Source: Trichormus sp. M33_DOE_039 (GTDB lineage: Bacteria > Cyanobacteriota > Cyanobacteriia > Cyanobacteriales > Nostocaceae). Taken from it: a stretch of DNA of 64,000 nt. The notes under the pieces are model-generated. The model searched no databases. It was not told the origin of the DNA and saw only the letters and a program-made list of their open reading frames with translations. Location of the stretch: the NCBI GenBank assembly GCA_015296085.1, contig DVDT01000047.1:124001-188000 (forward strand), given 5' to 3'. A program made the translations under genes and the position numbers. Each line of letters starts with the position of its first letter. The first letter of the stretch is position 1. Shown in pieces: positions 48,279 to 58,009 of the stretch.

Positions 48279-49592
48279 ATGATTATTATCGATCGCGCTC
48301 TGCAAGCTCGTGCTGCTGCTGGTAATCCCGTAAAAGTGGGAATGATTGGTGCTGGTTTTATGGGTCGGGGTATTGCTAACCAAATCATCAATTCCGTCCC
48401 AGGGATGGAGTTGGTGGCTATTTTCAACCGGAGTATTGACCAAGCCCAACGTGCTTATCAAGAAGCTGGGATTGAAGACATTCAAGTTGTGAATAGTGTT
48501 GGCGAATTAGAAGCTGCGATCGCTCAAGGTAAATATGCTGTCACCGAAGATGCTAGACTCATCTGTCAAGCGGAAGGCATTGATGCCATCATCGAAGTGA
48601 CTGGTGCAGTAGAATTCGGTGCGCATATCGTCATGGAGGCGATCGCCCATCGCAAACATATTATTATGATGAATGCGGAACTCGACGGTACAGTCGGCTG
48701 CATTCTTAAAGTTTACGCTGATAAAGCTGGTGTGATTCTCTCCGCCTGTGATGGCGACCAACCAGGGGTGGAAATGAACCTTTACCGCTTTGTGAAAAGC
48801 ATTGGTTTGACTCCCCTATTGTGCGGTAACATCAAAGGTTTACAAGACCCCTACCGCAACCCCACTACCCAAGAAGGATTCGCCAAACGTTGGGGACAAA
48901 AAGCCCACATGGTGACCAGCTTCGCTGATGGTTCAAAAATATCATTCGAGCAGGCGATCGTTGCTAATGCTACAGGTATGAAAGTGGCTAAACGGGGAAT
49001 GTTAGGCTATGACTTCACCGGTCATGTAGACGAAATGACCAATATGTACGATATTGATCAACTCAAAGAACTGGGTGGAATCGTCGATTATGTTGTCGGT
49101 GCGAAACCCGGCCCTGGTGTATTTGTCTTTGCTACCCATGACGACCCCAAACAACGCCACTATCTCAACCTCTATAAACTCGGTGAAGGCCCTCTCTATA
49201 GCTTCTACACCCCCTACCATCTCTGCCATTTTGAAGTTCCTTTATCTGTAGCCCGTGCAGTCTTATTCCAAGATGCAGTCATGTCACCTTTAGGCGCACC
49301 ATTAGTAGACGTAGTGGCCACTGCAAAAATTGACCTAAAAGCCGGGGAAACTTTAGACGGCATCGGCTATTATATGACCTACGGACAATGTGAAAATTCC
49401 AAGATTGTCCAACAACAAAACCTTCTACCAATGGGTTTAGCAGAAGGGTGTCGCCTGAAACGAGATATTTCCAAAGATCAAGTCCTCACCTACGATGATG
49501 TAGAACTACCAACAGGTAGACTTTGCGACCAACTCAGAGCCGAACAAAACAAATATTTTGCTCCTGAAAAAATTCTGGCAACAGTTGGCTAA
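48279..49592 (+). CDS. NAD(P)-binding oxidoreductase with C-terminal SAF-like domain
   Basis: A 437-residue protein. A Rossmann domain (VGMIGAGFMGRGIANQI, about residues 18-160) resembles homoserine dehydrogenase. A catalytic middle part (about 165-350) and a SAF-like C-terminus (LPMGLAEGCRLKRDISKDQVLTYDDV) follow. This is a recognised but poorly characterised family of dehydrogenases. In this island it probably reduces or oxidises a sugar intermediate made by the preceding enzymes. Confidence 0.82.
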   Translation: MIIIDRALQARAAAGNPVKVGMIGAGFMGRGIANQIINSVPGMELVAIFNRSIDQAQRAYQEAGIEDIQVVNSVGELEAAIAQGKYAVTEDARLICQAEGIDAIIEVTGAVEFGAHIVMEAIAHRKHIIMMNAELDGTVGCILKVYADKAGVILSACDGDQPGVEMNLYRFVKSIGLTPLLCGNIKGLQDPYRNPTTQEGFAKRWGQKAHMVTSFADGSKISFEQAIVANATGMKVAKRGMLGYDFTGHVDEMTNMYDIDQLKELGGIVDYVVGAKPGPGVFVFATHDDPKQRHYLNLYKLGEGPLYSFYTPYHLCHFEVPLSVARAVLFQDAVMSPLGAPLVDVVATAKIDLKAGETLDGIGYYMTYGQCENSKIVQQQNLLPMGLAEGCRLKRDISKDQVLTYDDVELPTGRLCDQLRAEQNKYFAPEKILATVG

Positions 49593-49703
49593 TAACAATT
49601 CAAAATTCAAAATTAAGAATTTGATACAAATTTTTGATTTTGAACCATTTGTTGAAATTTGCAGCATTGATGTCAAAATATCTGGCTTAAATACTTAGAA
49701 AAT

Positions 49704-49725
49704 AGCCCCCTTCCACAAGGGGGCT
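49704..49725 (+). terminator. GC-rich hairpin after the SAF oxidoreductase
   Basis: AGCCCCCTT (49704-49712) and AAGGGGGCT (49717-49725) form a perfect 9-base stem with a 4-base loop. No T run follows. Confidence 0.55.
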
Positions 49726-49797
49726 TGAGGGTATCTTATACCATTTTAGATTAGTTATAACTAATGACTAATGCCCAATGAATAATGAATAACAATT

Positions 49798-50880
49798 ATG
49801 AAAATTGCCCTAGTTCATGATTATTTAACTCAGCGAGGCGGAGCAGAACGTGTTTTTGAATTGCTCTGCAAACGCTATCCAGAAGCGGATATTTTTACAT
49901 CTTTATATGATCCTGAAAAAACTATCGACGTTGGCGATCGCATCGTCAATACAACTTTCTTACAAAAGATTCCTGGTGCAACCAAATATTTTCGCTTAAT
50001 CGCCCCCTTATATTTTCCAGCGTTTCGATCTTTAGATTTACAAGACTACGATTTAATTATTAGTAGTAGTACTAGCTTTGCTAAAGCTGTCAGAAAAAGA
50101 CCAGATGCCAAACACATTTGCTTCTGTCATAATGTCACACGTTTTTTGTGGGATACGGAAACTTATTTACGCGAATATAGTGATTATCGCTATTTTTCAC
50201 CTTTAATCACAAAAGTATTCCAATTAATGAGAGACGTAGACTTAAAATATGCTCAAGAGCCTGATATTTATATTGCTAATTCCAGTACAGTTGCTCAACG
50301 GATTCAAAAAATCTATGGCAAACCTGCAATGATGGTTAACTATCCCATTGATACTAGTAATTTTATTTTTTCCGATACCAAGGATGAGTATTATTTAGCA
50401 TCGGCACGCATGATTAGTTATAAGCGACTTGATATTATCGTTGAGGCATTTAACTGGCTAGGGTGGCCGTTATTAATTTCAGGTGATGGGCCAGAAAGAG
50501 AAAGATTAGAAGCCAAAGCATTAGGTAATATTAAATTCTTAGGTCATGTAACTGATAGCCAACGTAAAGACTTATTTTCTAAAGCCAAATCTGTCATAGT
50601 TGCCGCTTTAGAAGACTATGGTTTAGTGCCGGTAGAGGCTAATGCTAGTGGTACACCAGTGATTGCTTACGGTGCAGGTGGCGTATTAGACACGCAAATA
50701 AACGGTCAAACGGGAGTCTTCTTTAAAAGACAAACTCCCGAATCATTACAAACAGCATTATTAGAGTCCGGAGGAATCCCCTGGAATTATGAAAATATTC
50801 GTAATCATGCCGTGAATAATTTTTCCGAACAAGTCTTCTTTAGCAAAGTTGAACAAGTTATTGCCCAAGCTTGTATTTAA
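49798..50880 (+). CDS. Family 4 glycosyltransferase (WbaZ-like)
   Basis: A 360-residue GT-B fold transferase. The N-terminal acceptor domain starts MKIALVHDYLTQRGGAERVFE. The C-terminal GT4 domain contains SGDGPERERLEAKA and the EX7E-like motif VPVEANASGTPVIAYG. WbaZ-like enzymes are often mannosyltransferases, and mannose is a component of heterocyst envelope polysaccharide, but the sugar here is not proven. Confidence 0.9.
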   Translation: MKIALVHDYLTQRGGAERVFELLCKRYPEADIFTSLYDPEKTIDVGDRIVNTTFLQKIPGATKYFRLIAPLYFPAFRSLDLQDYDLIISSSTSFAKAVRKRPDAKHICFCHNVTRFLWDTETYLREYSDYRYFSPLITKVFQLMRDVDLKYAQEPDIYIANSSTVAQRIQKIYGKPAMMVNYPIDTSNFIFSDTKDEYYLASARMISYKRLDIIVEAFNWLGWPLLISGDGPERERLEAKALGNIKFLGHVTDSQRKDLFSKAKSVIVAALEDYGLVPVEANASGTPVIAYGAGGVLDTQINGQTGVFFKRQTPESLQTALLESGGIPWNYENIRNHAVNNFSEQVFFSKVEQVIAQACI

Positions 50881-50995
50881 AGAGGTAACAGGGAAGGTAA
50901 AAGTCAAAAGGTAAAAGGTAAAAAAAGATGCTTATTTTTGAATTTTGAATTGCTTATCCCTAGTTCCTAGCCATTCACAAATAAGGATAATAAAC

Positions 50996-53227
50996 GTGGT
51001 TCAAACTAGTCTCAGCACCAATATTGTCAATTCCAATCAAGATACAGAACCAAGTTATGGACAAATTCTAGCGGTATTTATTCGCAGATTTCCTTGGTTT
51101 GTAGCAGCATTTATCACCACAATTGTGATCGCCGCCTTAGTCACTGCTAGAACCAAGCCTACATACAAAAGCTCAATGCAGCTGTTGGTAGAACCAAATT
51201 ATCAAGGCAAAAACGATACAACTAGACCAGAAAATCAGTTTCTTGAACCTGATGTCCAGATAGATACTGCCACACAACTGAATTTGATGCAAGGTTCAGG
51301 ACTGATTCAAAAGGCAGTCGATAAATTGAAATCTGAATATCCAGATATTACTGTAGCCGAACTGAAAAATACTCTGGCCTTGGAGCAAATAAGGACTAAA
51401 GAAGATAATCTAGCTACAAAAATTTTCCAAGTAGAATACACAGATAACGACCCAGAAAAGACTCAAAAAGTCTTGACTGCTATTCGCCAAGTGTATGTGG
51501 AATATAACAAACAGCAGCAAGATATTCGTCTGCAAAAAGGTTTGCAAGTTATCAGAGAGCAGTTGAGCAAAGCTAGTGAAGAAGTAAATGCGGCTGAATC
51601 TAACTTACAAAGATTTCGTCGTAATCAAAATTTAATTGACCCAGAGGCGCAAGCAAAAGCTCTAGAAGATTCTTTAAACAATATTGAACAAGAACGTCGT
51701 ACTACTCGTTCTCAATATCAAGAGGCGATCGCCAAACAAAAGTCCTTGGAAGAACAACTGAATCGTTCTCCCCAAAATGCTCTAGTGGCTTCGCGTTTGA
51801 GTCAGTCTACACGTTACCAAGGTTTACTCAACGAAATTCAAAAAACAGAATTGTTGTTGGCTCAAGAACGCTTGCGTTTCACAGATGAAACTCCTAGCGT
51901 CCAAAAGCTCAAAGAACAACTGCAAAGCCAAAAGGAATTATTGCAACAGGAAGTAGGTAGAACTTTAGGTGTTAATTCTGCTAGAGTTTTCAATTCTAAA
52001 GAACCACTTCTAGAACAAGGTCAGTTTGGTGAAATCGATTTGACTTTGGCTAGCCAACTAGTAGAAACCCAGACAACGATAGTTGCATTAACAGCTCGTG
52101 ATCAAACTCTGGCACAGAAAGAAAATCAGATCCGTCTGGAAATTAAACGCTTCCCACCCCTATTAGCTTATTACAATCGCATCAAACCACAGTTGCAATT
52201 TAGTCGGGAAAGGTTAGAGCAACTGTTGCGTGCAGAACAACAATTACGTCAAGAACTAGCTAAAGGTGGATTTAATTGGGAAGTTGTGGAAGAACCCCAA
52301 TTAGGCACAAAGTTAGGCCCCAATCTCCAGCAAAATCTGTTGTTAGGTGCAGTAGTTGGGTTAATGTTGGGAGGAATCGCAGCCTTTATTCGAGAAGCAT
52401 CTGATGATTCTGTTCACACCACAGCTGAATTAGAGAAACAGGCGGCTTTACCTTTGTTGGGAACTACGCCTAAACTACCACCAGCGAAAACCAGAGAATC
52501 TGTGATTAAGCTACCGTTTGGTAAGCCAGAAATACCTGCTCCTTGGACAGTTGAGGTATTACAATCTCCTCCCCGTTGGGAATCTTTGGATCTGATTTAT
52601 AAAAACATCGAGCTTTTAAACTCTGTTACTAGTTTAAAGTCTTTGATGATTTCCTCCCCTGTAGCGGATGAGGGTAAATCAGGTTTTGCCTTAGGTTTGG
52701 CGATGAGTGCAGCTAGGTTACACAAACGAGTATTGTTGATTGATGCCAACTTGCGCCATCCTAGCTTGCATGAGCAATTAAATCTGCCTAATGAGCAAGG
52801 ACTTTCTAATATCTTGTCCAGTGAGATGACTTTGCCTCATCAGATTGGAACTCATTCTGTTGGCTCAACCTACATCGATATTTTGACAGCCGGCCCCAGA
52901 CCTACTGACCCCGCAAATCTGTTAAGTTCGCCTCGCATGATGGAATTGATGCACGCCTTTGAGGAGAACTATGATTTAGTAATTATCGATGCTCCCCCTG
53001 TTCTGGGTTTAGTGGATGCTATTTTGACAGCTTCTTCTTGTCGGAGTGTGGTCTTGGTAGCCAGCATGGGTAAGGTGACTCGTACCCAAATCGCTGAAGC
53101 TACAGCGATGTTAAGCCGATTAAACCTCATTGGGATTGTCGCTAATGGGGTAGCTAACTCTGGCAGTACATATGTGCAGTACGCCAAGGATAATCGATTT
53201 GCCTTGCAACAAGGGGTGGAGAAGTAG
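50996..53227 (+). CDS. Wzc-like polysaccharide co-polymerase / BY-kinase
   Basis: A 743-residue inner-membrane protein. The Wzz domain has a first membrane helix (FPWFVAAFITTIVIAALVTA, about residues 32-52), a long coiled coil (about 170-430) and a second helix (LLLGAVVGLMLGGIAAFI, about 450-470). The cytoplasmic kinase has Walker A-like DEGKSGFAL, Walker A' LLIDANLRHPS and Walker B LVIIDAPP. Only two Tyr lie near the end (YVQYAKDN), so the usual Tyr cluster is missing. GTG 50996 is chosen because AGGA at 50984-50987 is 8 bases upstream. It would control chain length and export of the envelope polysaccharide. A strong terminator follows. Confidence 0.9.
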   Translation: MVQTSLSTNIVNSNQDTEPSYGQILAVFIRRFPWFVAAFITTIVIAALVTARTKPTYKSSMQLLVEPNYQGKNDTTRPENQFLEPDVQIDTATQLNLMQGSGLIQKAVDKLKSEYPDITVAELKNTLALEQIRTKEDNLATKIFQVEYTDNDPEKTQKVLTAIRQVYVEYNKQQQDIRLQKGLQVIREQLSKASEEVNAAESNLQRFRRNQNLIDPEAQAKALEDSLNNIEQERRTTRSQYQEAIAKQKSLEEQLNRSPQNALVASRLSQSTRYQGLLNEIQKTELLLAQERLRFTDETPSVQKLKEQLQSQKELLQQEVGRTLGVNSARVFNSKEPLLEQGQFGEIDLTLASQLVETQTTIVALTARDQTLAQKENQIRLEIKRFPPLLAYYNRIKPQLQFSRERLEQLLRAEQQLRQELAKGGFNWEVVEEPQLGTKLGPNLQQNLLLGAVVGLMLGGIAAFIREASDDSVHTTAELEKQAALPLLGTTPKLPPAKTRESVIKLPFGKPEIPAPWTVEVLQSPPRWESLDLIYKNIELLNSVTSLKSLMISSPVADEGKSGFALGLAMSAARLHKRVLLIDANLRHPSLHEQLNLPNEQGLSNILSSEMTLPHQIGTHSVGSTYIDILTAGPRPTDPANLLSSPRMMELMHAFEENYDLVIIDAPPVLGLVDAILTASSCRSVVLVASMGKVTRTQIAEATAMLSRLNLIGIVANGVANSGSTYVQYAKDNRFALQQGVEK

Positions 53228-54160
53228 AGGCTATTGGGTATTGGGAATATAATTTGTCTGGTTTCTCCATTTCCTACTCCCTATTTTTGTTGTGCGATCG
53301 CTTGTTAATTCGGTGCGATCGCACATATTTTTTATTAAGGCATTAAAACTTACATAGCATTTTTCGCTTGATAAGAGGCAAGGGACAGGGAGAAAAGGGA
53401 ACTGGAAGTACAAACCGAACTTCGTTCCGCCCTGCTAACGCTCCTTGTATGTGAAAGCTCCTTTGCTCCCTTCCCACCTGCTTTTTCATTGGGATTGCTA
53501 TATTTTCCAACAAATAATCATATTATTATGACAATTTTATCTACATTTCTTGATTTAATTTCATTATTATGTCTGTAATAATTAAACTTTTTTAGTGTTA
53601 CAAATTAATCTAATTTTATTAGTAGAAAATCAGTATATTTATCTCGCCTTTATATTTGGGCGGAAAACAAATGTCTATTTAAAGAGTAAATAAAGAATTA
53701 GTCTAGGCATATAGTCATTTCTACAGAGTCTTATATCCTAGAGATTGAAATTGATTGTAGGTGGCTCAAAGGCGATAGTAGAGTAGCTTAGTTCGGTTAT
53801 TAAATTGAGTAGACAGTAGTAATTAAAGACAATTATCAACAGACAAAATTGGTACTGGTTTAACTGTTCTCTATATCTCTCCAACATCCTTGATTTGTAT
53901 TAGAGACGAAAAACGATTACAGACAAATTTATCGTGATATTTATTACTATCTATCTACTCAAAACCCAAGTTATTGATCATTTTCCAAGCAGCACTATGA
54001 ATCAATTTAGATACTGCTTGTTTATGCGATTTCAGCCAGGATGTTTTTAACAGCAAGTATCTACAAATTTCACCTAAACTGCTAATTCTCCTCAAAGTCT
54101 TTGGCATTGATAGCCTTTGATATTAGCTCAGTGATTTACTTTGTATAAATCCAAAGACAT
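53228..54160. promoter_or_regulatory. Long leader / regulatory region upstream of hepC
   Basis: 933 bases with no plausible gene between wzc and hepC. After the HIP1 terminator at 53291-53333 the DNA is AT-rich, including a possible GGCGGAAAAC-containing segment near 53660. hep genes are activated in developing heterocysts, so a long upstream region fits developmental control, but I cannot identify a specific factor-binding site. Confidence 0.5.
53291..53333 (+). terminator. Rho-independent-type terminator built from two HIP1 sites
   Basis: TGTGCGATCGC (53291-53301) and GCGATCGCACA (53315-53325) form a perfect 11-base stem with a 13-base loop, followed by TATTTTTT. Each arm contains the HIP1 octamer GCGATCGC or most of it. 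It probably ends the upstream polysaccharide operon. Confidence 0.75.
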
Positions 54161-54913
54161 ATGACCAGCACAATAGTTCCAACCCTTGATAATTACTATC
54201 CTGTCACCCCGCAAAAACCGGAATCTTGTTTCTCTCTCTACACGTTACAATGGCGGCGAGGTCAGCTGTTGGTGAATTCTTCCAGAAGATTACCACAGCC
54301 GTATTTGCCCTCTCTAGATCATCAACAATTATTAGTAGAGTGCTTAAAACATTCACCAGTCAATTTAGTCAGTATCGATGCTAAACTTGGCCCTACTGTG
54401 TTAAAGTTCTGGGCTGAAGCTTGTGAACAAGCTCATAAACCCATATTTCTCCGCATATCCTCTGGCTCTAAAATCTTTAAAAGAGCTAGTCACGGTGCAA
54501 TGTGGTTGCATTTAATAGATAGGATAATTGCAGGTTTATTACTGTTATTTTTGAGTCCAATCATGGCAGTATTAATCATGATCATACACTTTTACTCACC
54601 CAAGTCATTATTTGTACGTGAGTGGCGTGTAGGAGAAAAAGGCAAACTATTTCAAGCGATTAAATTTTCTACTACTAGTCATAAAAATAGTCAGGGCTTG
54701 GGATATTGGCTGCAAAAATCAGGCTTAGAATATTTACCCATACTATGGAATGTGCTACGGGGTGATATGAGTTTGATTCTAACTCGTTGTTGGACTTTGG
54801 AAGATGCAGTAAGACTTAGTTTAGCAAGACAAGAACAGTTAAATACGCTACCAATAATTCCAAGTTCATGGGAAGTTAAAACAGAATCACAAATAGTGCA
54901 TTCAAAGACTTAA
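54161..54913 (+). CDS. hepC: HepC-like sugar transferase, heterocyst envelope polysaccharide synthesis
   Basis: A 250-residue protein. The C-terminal about 130 residues match a shortened bacterial sugar transferase (polyprenyl-phosphate glycosyl-1-phosphate transferase) domain: IDRIIAGLLLLFLSPIMAVL membrane helix, FVREWRVGEKGKLFQAIKF, SGLEYLPILWNVLRGDMSLILTR. The N-terminal about 110 residues are a separate small domain. Position directly before hepA and its length match hepC of Anabaena, which is required for the envelope polysaccharide layer. It probably starts the repeat unit on the lipid carrier. Confidence 0.85.
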   Translation: MTSTIVPTLDNYYPVTPQKPESCFSLYTLQWRRGQLLVNSSRRLPQPYLPSLDHQQLLVECLKHSPVNLVSIDAKLGPTVLKFWAEACEQAHKPIFLRISSGSKIFKRASHGAMWLHLIDRIIAGLLLLFLSPIMAVLIMIIHFYSPKSLFVREWRVGEKGKLFQAIKFSTTSHKNSQGLGYWLQKSGLEYLPILWNVLRGDMSLILTRCWTLEDAVRLSLARQEQLNTLPIIPSSWEVKTESQIVHSKT

Positions 54914-55015
54914 AGTCTTTAATTTACCTTTATCCTGAGAGATTGTCAGAGTTTAGGAAATATTAAATTGATTAGAGTTTTTACTCAATCAAAATTCTGT
55001 ACCCTCCCCTGTACT

Positions 55016-55046
55016 AAGTGCGGTAATTAATATCACTGCCGCACTT
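55016..55046 (+). promoter_or_regulatory. Hairpin in the hepC-hepA intergenic region
   Basis: AAGTGCGGTA (55016-55025) pairs with TGCCGCACTT (55037-55046) with one wobble, loop 11, about 85 bases before the hepA start. It may be a terminator, attenuator or leader structure for hepA. Confidence 0.45.
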
Positions 55047-55131
55047 GTGCTACAGCACCATGAATTATTGAGTGAATGTAGAGATTTACGACATCACCAG
55101 ATTTTGCTAAAAAATAGTCATCTAAATTAAA

Positions 55132-56949
55132 ATGCCTAAACAACCAAGTAATTTATTAAAAACTAATAACTTCTGGCAGAATAACTATTTAATATTGCGA
55201 GAGTTAAAACATTTTCGCAAAATAGCTATCCTAGCTGTAATATTTTCATTTTTAGCTGCAAGTTTTGAAGGCGTTAGTATTGGTTTTCTTCTGTCATTTT
55301 TACAGAAATTGACTAATCCCAACCAACCAATGCACACAGGAATTGGTTGGGTTGATGTAGTTTTGGTATCTGATGTTTTGCCTATAAGTCCTATATATCG
55401 GATATCTCTATTAATTTTATTGAGTACCTGGATGCGAGCCACCTTCAATTATTTTAGTGCCATCTACACTGAATCGGCTCAACTGCATCTAGCAGACCGC
55501 TTACATAAGCAAATTTTTGAGCAGTTGCAAGCTATGAGGCTGAGTTATTTTACTCAGACCCGCTCTGGAGAACTCATTAATACAATTACTACAGAAATTG
55601 AAAGAATTAAACAAGCCTTTAGTGGAGCAGCTTTTGTCTTTACTAGATTTCTGACAGTTTGTGTTTACTTCATTGTCATGTTTTTAATATCATGGCAACT
55701 TTCTATTATTTCTGTCCTCATATTTGCATTGCTAGCAGTAGGATTATCTACGCTGAATAAACGAGTGAGGGAAACTAGTTTTGGGATTTCGCAAGCCAAC
55801 TCCCAATTTACAGCCACAGCAGTAGAATTTATTAATGGTATTCGCACAATTCACGCTTTTGGTACACAAGAGTTTGAACGGCAGCGTTTTTATCAAGCCA
55901 GTTCTAATCAACTAAATGCGGCTGTGAAAGTTGTTATGGCGTGGACACTAGTGAAGCCCATAGCGGAAGGAATTGCAACTACAGTTTTAATTAGTTTGAT
56001 TGTGATATCGTTCACAAATTTTACACTACCTGTTGCCTCATTATTGACATTTTTCTTCGTTCTAGTTAGAGTTATCCCTAACATTCAAGATGTCAATGGC
56101 ACAGTTGCCTTCCTCAGTACATTGCAAGGATCGGCAGATAATATTAAAGCTATTTTGGAGACTAAAAACAAACCTTATCTACAAAATGGCAAAATTCAGT
56201 TCCAAGGTTTAAAACGCTCAATTGACTTAGTATCTGTAGATTTTGGTTACACTGCCGATAATGTAGTACTGAACAATATTACACTCACCATTGAGCGTGG
56301 TCGAACAACTGCACTTGTGGGAGCTTCGGGAGCAGGTAAAACTACACTGGCTGATTTAATTCCCCGATTTTATGATCCCACAGATGGCCATATCTTAGTT
56401 GACGGTATTGATTTGCAGAAATTTGACATCAATTCCATCCGCCACAAAATGGCTGTAGTCAGTCAAGATACATTTATTTTTAACACTTCGGTGAGAGAAA
56501 ATATCACCTACGGAACATCAGGAGCTAGTGAAGCCAAAATTCGAGAAGCGGCTCGGCTAGCAAACGCTTTGGAATTTATCGAAGAAATGCCACAAGGATT
56601 CGATACAAAATTAGGCGATCGCGGTGTCCGTTTATCAGGAGGACAAAGACAACGTCTAGCGATCGCCCGTGCATTGCTCAGAGACCCAGAAATCCTGATT
56701 TTGGATGAAGCCACCAGTGCTTTAGATTCAGTATCCGAGCGATTGATTCAAGAGTCTTTAGAAAAGCTGGCTGTAGGTAGAACCGTAATTGCGATCGCTC
56801 ACAGACTTTCCACTATCGCCAAAGCCGATAAAGTCGTAGTTCTCGAACAAGGACGAATAGTAGAACAAGGCGGCTATCAAGAACTACTCGAACTCAAAGG
56901 CAAGCTTTGGAAATATCACCAAATGCAACATCAAGCCAGTCAATCTTAA
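55132..56949 (+). CDS. hepA: HepA ABC exporter, heterocyst envelope polysaccharide
   Basis: A 605-residue half-transporter: a membrane domain with six helices (about residues 25-330) fused to an ATPase domain (about 365-600). Walker A is GASGAGKTT, the signature LSGGQRQRLAIARAL, Walker B ILILDEATSALD and the H-loop AIAHRLST. Length and context (directly after hepC within a run of glycosyltransferases) match HepA of Anabaena, which is needed to deposit the polysaccharide layer of the heterocyst envelope. It works as a dimer, probably flipping a lipid-linked sugar or polysaccharide. Confidence 0.92.
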   Translation: MPKQPSNLLKTNNFWQNNYLILRELKHFRKIAILAVIFSFLAASFEGVSIGFLLSFLQKLTNPNQPMHTGIGWVDVVLVSDVLPISPIYRISLLILLSTWMRATFNYFSAIYTESAQLHLADRLHKQIFEQLQAMRLSYFTQTRSGELINTITTEIERIKQAFSGAAFVFTRFLTVCVYFIVMFLISWQLSIISVLIFALLAVGLSTLNKRVRETSFGISQANSQFTATAVEFINGIRTIHAFGTQEFERQRFYQASSNQLNAAVKVVMAWTLVKPIAEGIATTVLISLIVISFTNFTLPVASLLTFFFVLVRVIPNIQDVNGTVAFLSTLQGSADNIKAILETKNKPYLQNGKIQFQGLKRSIDLVSVDFGYTADNVVLNNITLTIERGRTTALVGASGAGKTTLADLIPRFYDPTDGHILVDGIDLQKFDINSIRHKMAVVSQDTFIFNTSVRENITYGTSGASEAKIREAARLANALEFIEEMPQGFDTKLGDRGVRLSGGQRQRLAIARALLRDPEILILDEATSALDSVSERLIQESLEKLAVGRTVIAIAHRLSTIAKADKVVVLEQGRIVEQGGYQELLELKGKLWKYHQMQHQASQS

Positions 56950-57010
56950 AAGATGTAGAGGTTTAGAGAGATTTTACCCCAATGCCCCATTCTCCATAAT
57001 CAATATCACC

Positions 57011-57979
57011 ATGAAAGTTTCTGTCATTATTTCTAACTATAATTACGCTCGTTATCTGCCCAGAACAATTGATTCAGTTTTGGCTCAAACCTATCCCGAC
57101 ATCGAAATCATCGTTGTAGATGATGGCTCTAAAGATGATAGCCGTGATGTTATCACCCAACTCCAAACAAAAGCACCAGATAAAATCAAAGCTATCTTTC
57201 AAGTCAATCAAGGACAAGGCGGTGCTTTTAATGCAGGGTTTACAGCCGCTACTGGCGATATCATCGCCTTTTTAGATGCTGATGATGTTTGGAAACCTGA
57301 GAAAGTACAGCGTATTGTTGAGGTGTTTAATACATCCGATGTAGTAGGTGTGATGCACCACCTAGATATTATTGATGCTGATGACAACACCATCAATAAT
57401 GCTTCCACTCAAGGGGCAAAACTCAGTGAGGATTTAGCTAAAGTCGTATTAAATACTGGTAATGCTTGGTGTTTTCCTCCTACTTCTGGACTGTCCTATC
57501 GTCGGGAAGCATTAGAAAAGGTGTTCCCTATTGACCCAATTAAATGGCGGATTTGGGCTGATGGTTGCATAATTTACTGCACTGCGTTTCTAGGGAAGAT
57601 TAAAACATTAAACGAAAACTTGGGTAGTTACCGCATTCATGGCGCGAACAATCACATTGGTCAAGGGATAGCTACCCAAGAACAGGAAGCCAAAGCGCAA
57701 GCAGGAATTGAACAAACTAATCGTTATATTAATGAATTTCTAGAACGGATTAATTATCCTGCCAGAGTTGATCTATCGCGTAATCTTCAGTACAGACGCA
57801 CCCAATATTACCAACAAGGTCAATGGAATAGTCGCGAAGCCTGGGATATTTCCCGCCTAATCTTAGGCTGGTGTTTTTATTCCTGGCAGGAGCGAGTATA
57901 TTATCTAGCTCGGTTTTTGTTCAAGAGTGGGAAATTTTTGGCTCGTCCAGCTGTTAATACGGAAAGTACAACAATTTAG
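57011..57979 (+). CDS. Family 2 glycosyltransferase
   Basis: A 322-residue GT2. The opening VSVIISNYNYARYLPRTIDS, the UDP-binding VVDDGSKDDSRDV and the metal site FLDADDVW are textbook. A C-terminal amphipathic part (FYSWQERVYYLARFLFKSGK) may touch the membrane. It lies 61 bases after hepA and is probably cotranscribed with it. Confidence 0.92.
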   Translation: MKVSVIISNYNYARYLPRTIDSVLAQTYPDIEIIVVDDGSKDDSRDVITQLQTKAPDKIKAIFQVNQGQGGAFNAGFTAATGDIIAFLDADDVWKPEKVQRIVEVFNTSDVVGVMHHLDIIDADDNTINNASTQGAKLSEDLAKVVLNTGNAWCFPPTSGLSYRREALEKVFPIDPIKWRIWADGCIIYCTAFLGKIKTLNENLGSYRIHGANNHIGQGIATQEQEAKAQAGIEQTNRYINEFLERINYPARVDLSRNLQYRRTQYYQQGQWNSREAWDISRLILGWCFYSWQERVYYLARFLFKSGKFLARPAVNTESTTI

Positions 57980-58009
57980 TAGTAAATGTAATTGGCCCTT
58001 ATTAAGACT

